From Pseudodesulfovibrio sp. (GTDB lineage: Bacteria > Desulfobacterota > Desulfovibrionia > Desulfovibrionales > Desulfovibrionaceae), in the NCBI GenBank assembly GCA_022712815.1, contig JAFLJW010000286.1, positions 1 through 5,633 of the forward strand: a DNA stretch of 5,633 nucleotides, read 5' to 3'. The notes beneath the pieces are model-generated. The model searched no databases. It was not told where the DNA came from and worked only from the letters and a program-made list of their open reading frames with translations. The position numbers and the translations under genes are program-made. Below, piece by piece: positions 5,421 to 5,633 of the stretch (positions within the stretch are counted from its first letter, which is position 1; every line of letters starts with the position of its first letter).

Positions 5421-5453
5421 AAAAAGCGACTCACGATTCTCATCGTAAGCCGC
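5421..5453 (-). terminator. Intrinsic terminator of tRNA-Leu
   Basis: On the minus strand GCGGCTTACGAT (5453-5442) pairs with ATCGTGAGTCGC (5437-5426): 12 bp with two G-U pairs, closed by a GAGA (GNRA) tetraloop and followed by TTTTT (5425-5421). It begins 11 bases after the encoded CCA and insulates the RiPP locus from tRNA transcription. Confidence 0.85.
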
Positions 5454-5464
5454 TGATTTCATTC

Positions 5465-5551
5465 TGGTACCAAGGGGGGGACTTGAACCCCCACAGCCTT
5501 ACGACCGGCGGATTTTGAATCCGCTGCGTCTACCAATTCCGCCACCCTGGC
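5465..5551 (-). tRNA. tRNA-Leu(CAA)
   Basis: 87 bases including an encoded CCA. The acceptor GCCAGGG pairs with CCTTGGT (two G-U pairs), with discriminator A. The D arm has the usual GGCGGAATTGGTAGACGC, the anticodon stem is GCGGA/TCCGC and the loop TTCAAAA places CAA at 5517-5515, which reads UUG. A long variable arm (class II) and GGGGGTTCAAGTCCCCC T arm complete it. The type II arm, A73 and the anticodon together identify leucine. It stands alone in the window with its own promoter and terminator; its 3' end faces the AT-rich RiPP segment. Confidence 0.96.
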
Positions 5552-5564
5552 ACGGGAGACGTCT

Positions 5565-5594
5565 TTCATAGGGCAGGTAGGTGCATGCTGTCAA
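5565..5594 (-). promoter_or_regulatory. Promoter of tRNA-Leu
   Basis: TTGACA (5594-5589, perfect), an 18-base spacer and TATGAA (5570-5565, four of six) place transcription start near 5558, about 7 bases before the mature tRNA end. A short 5' leader for RNase P is normal. Confidence 0.6.
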
Positions 5595-5633
5595 TAATCT
5601 TGTCACTATTACCGCATGGTGATAGCAACCTTT

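Noticed and set aside
1..5633. CRISPR array, integrase, replication origin or riboswitch
   Set aside because: No regularly spaced repeats, no recombinase motifs and no recognisable conserved riboswitch core were found in either strand by eye.

Overview
The window looks like bacterial chromosome from a GC-moderate, probably Gram-negative anaerobe. A Desulfovibrionaceae-like host is a guess from gene content only; no 16S or other marker is present. It has three compositional zones.

(1) Bases 1-2759, GC-rich, + strand: a catabolic gene run. It holds the 3' end of an iron-dependent alcohol dehydrogenase, a 3-hydroxyacyl-CoA-dehydrogenase-family enzyme, and a LarA-family (nickel-pincer, DUF2088) 2-hydroxyacid racemase homologue. 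The last two overlap by ATGA and are probably translationally coupled. All expected LarA active-site residues are present. The real substrate is unknown.

(2) Bases 2760-5300, AT-rich: an inserted-looking segment. Its left edge carries the decayed C-terminal end of an IS3-family transposase, with two frameshifts and a probable right IS end. The rest is a minus-strand locus for a ribosomally made, modified peptide (RiPP). A 38-residue precursor, not among the obvious long reading frames, starts behind a perfect Shine-Dalgarno and a TTGACA promoter. After about 440 bases of structured non-coding DNA comes a 492-residue radical SAM/SPASM maturase with an N-terminal PqqD-like peptide-binding (RRE) domain. 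The precursor has a leader motif Y-x2-P-x-I-x3-G, like the YxxPxLxxxG motif read by RRE domains, and a Cys/Pro/Lys/Arg/Gly core built of two imperfect copies of C-x-P-...-K-P-x-G-R. The core has no aromatic residue. The presumed scheme is that the RRE holds the leader while the radical SAM domain modifies the core, perhaps at the two Cys. No protease or exporter is in view. A 14-residue reading frame with an excellent Shine-Dalgarno lies directly upstream of the precursor.

(3) Bases 5421-5594, minus strand: a complete tRNA-Leu(CAA) with its own promoter and a strong intrinsic terminator. The tRNA 3' end faces the AT-rich segment, the usual geometry for islands inserted next to tRNA genes, but no att repeat or integrase was found.

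The RiPP locus is the most interesting content: a two-gene, apparently minimal radical-SAM peptide system whose precursor I cannot assign to a named family.
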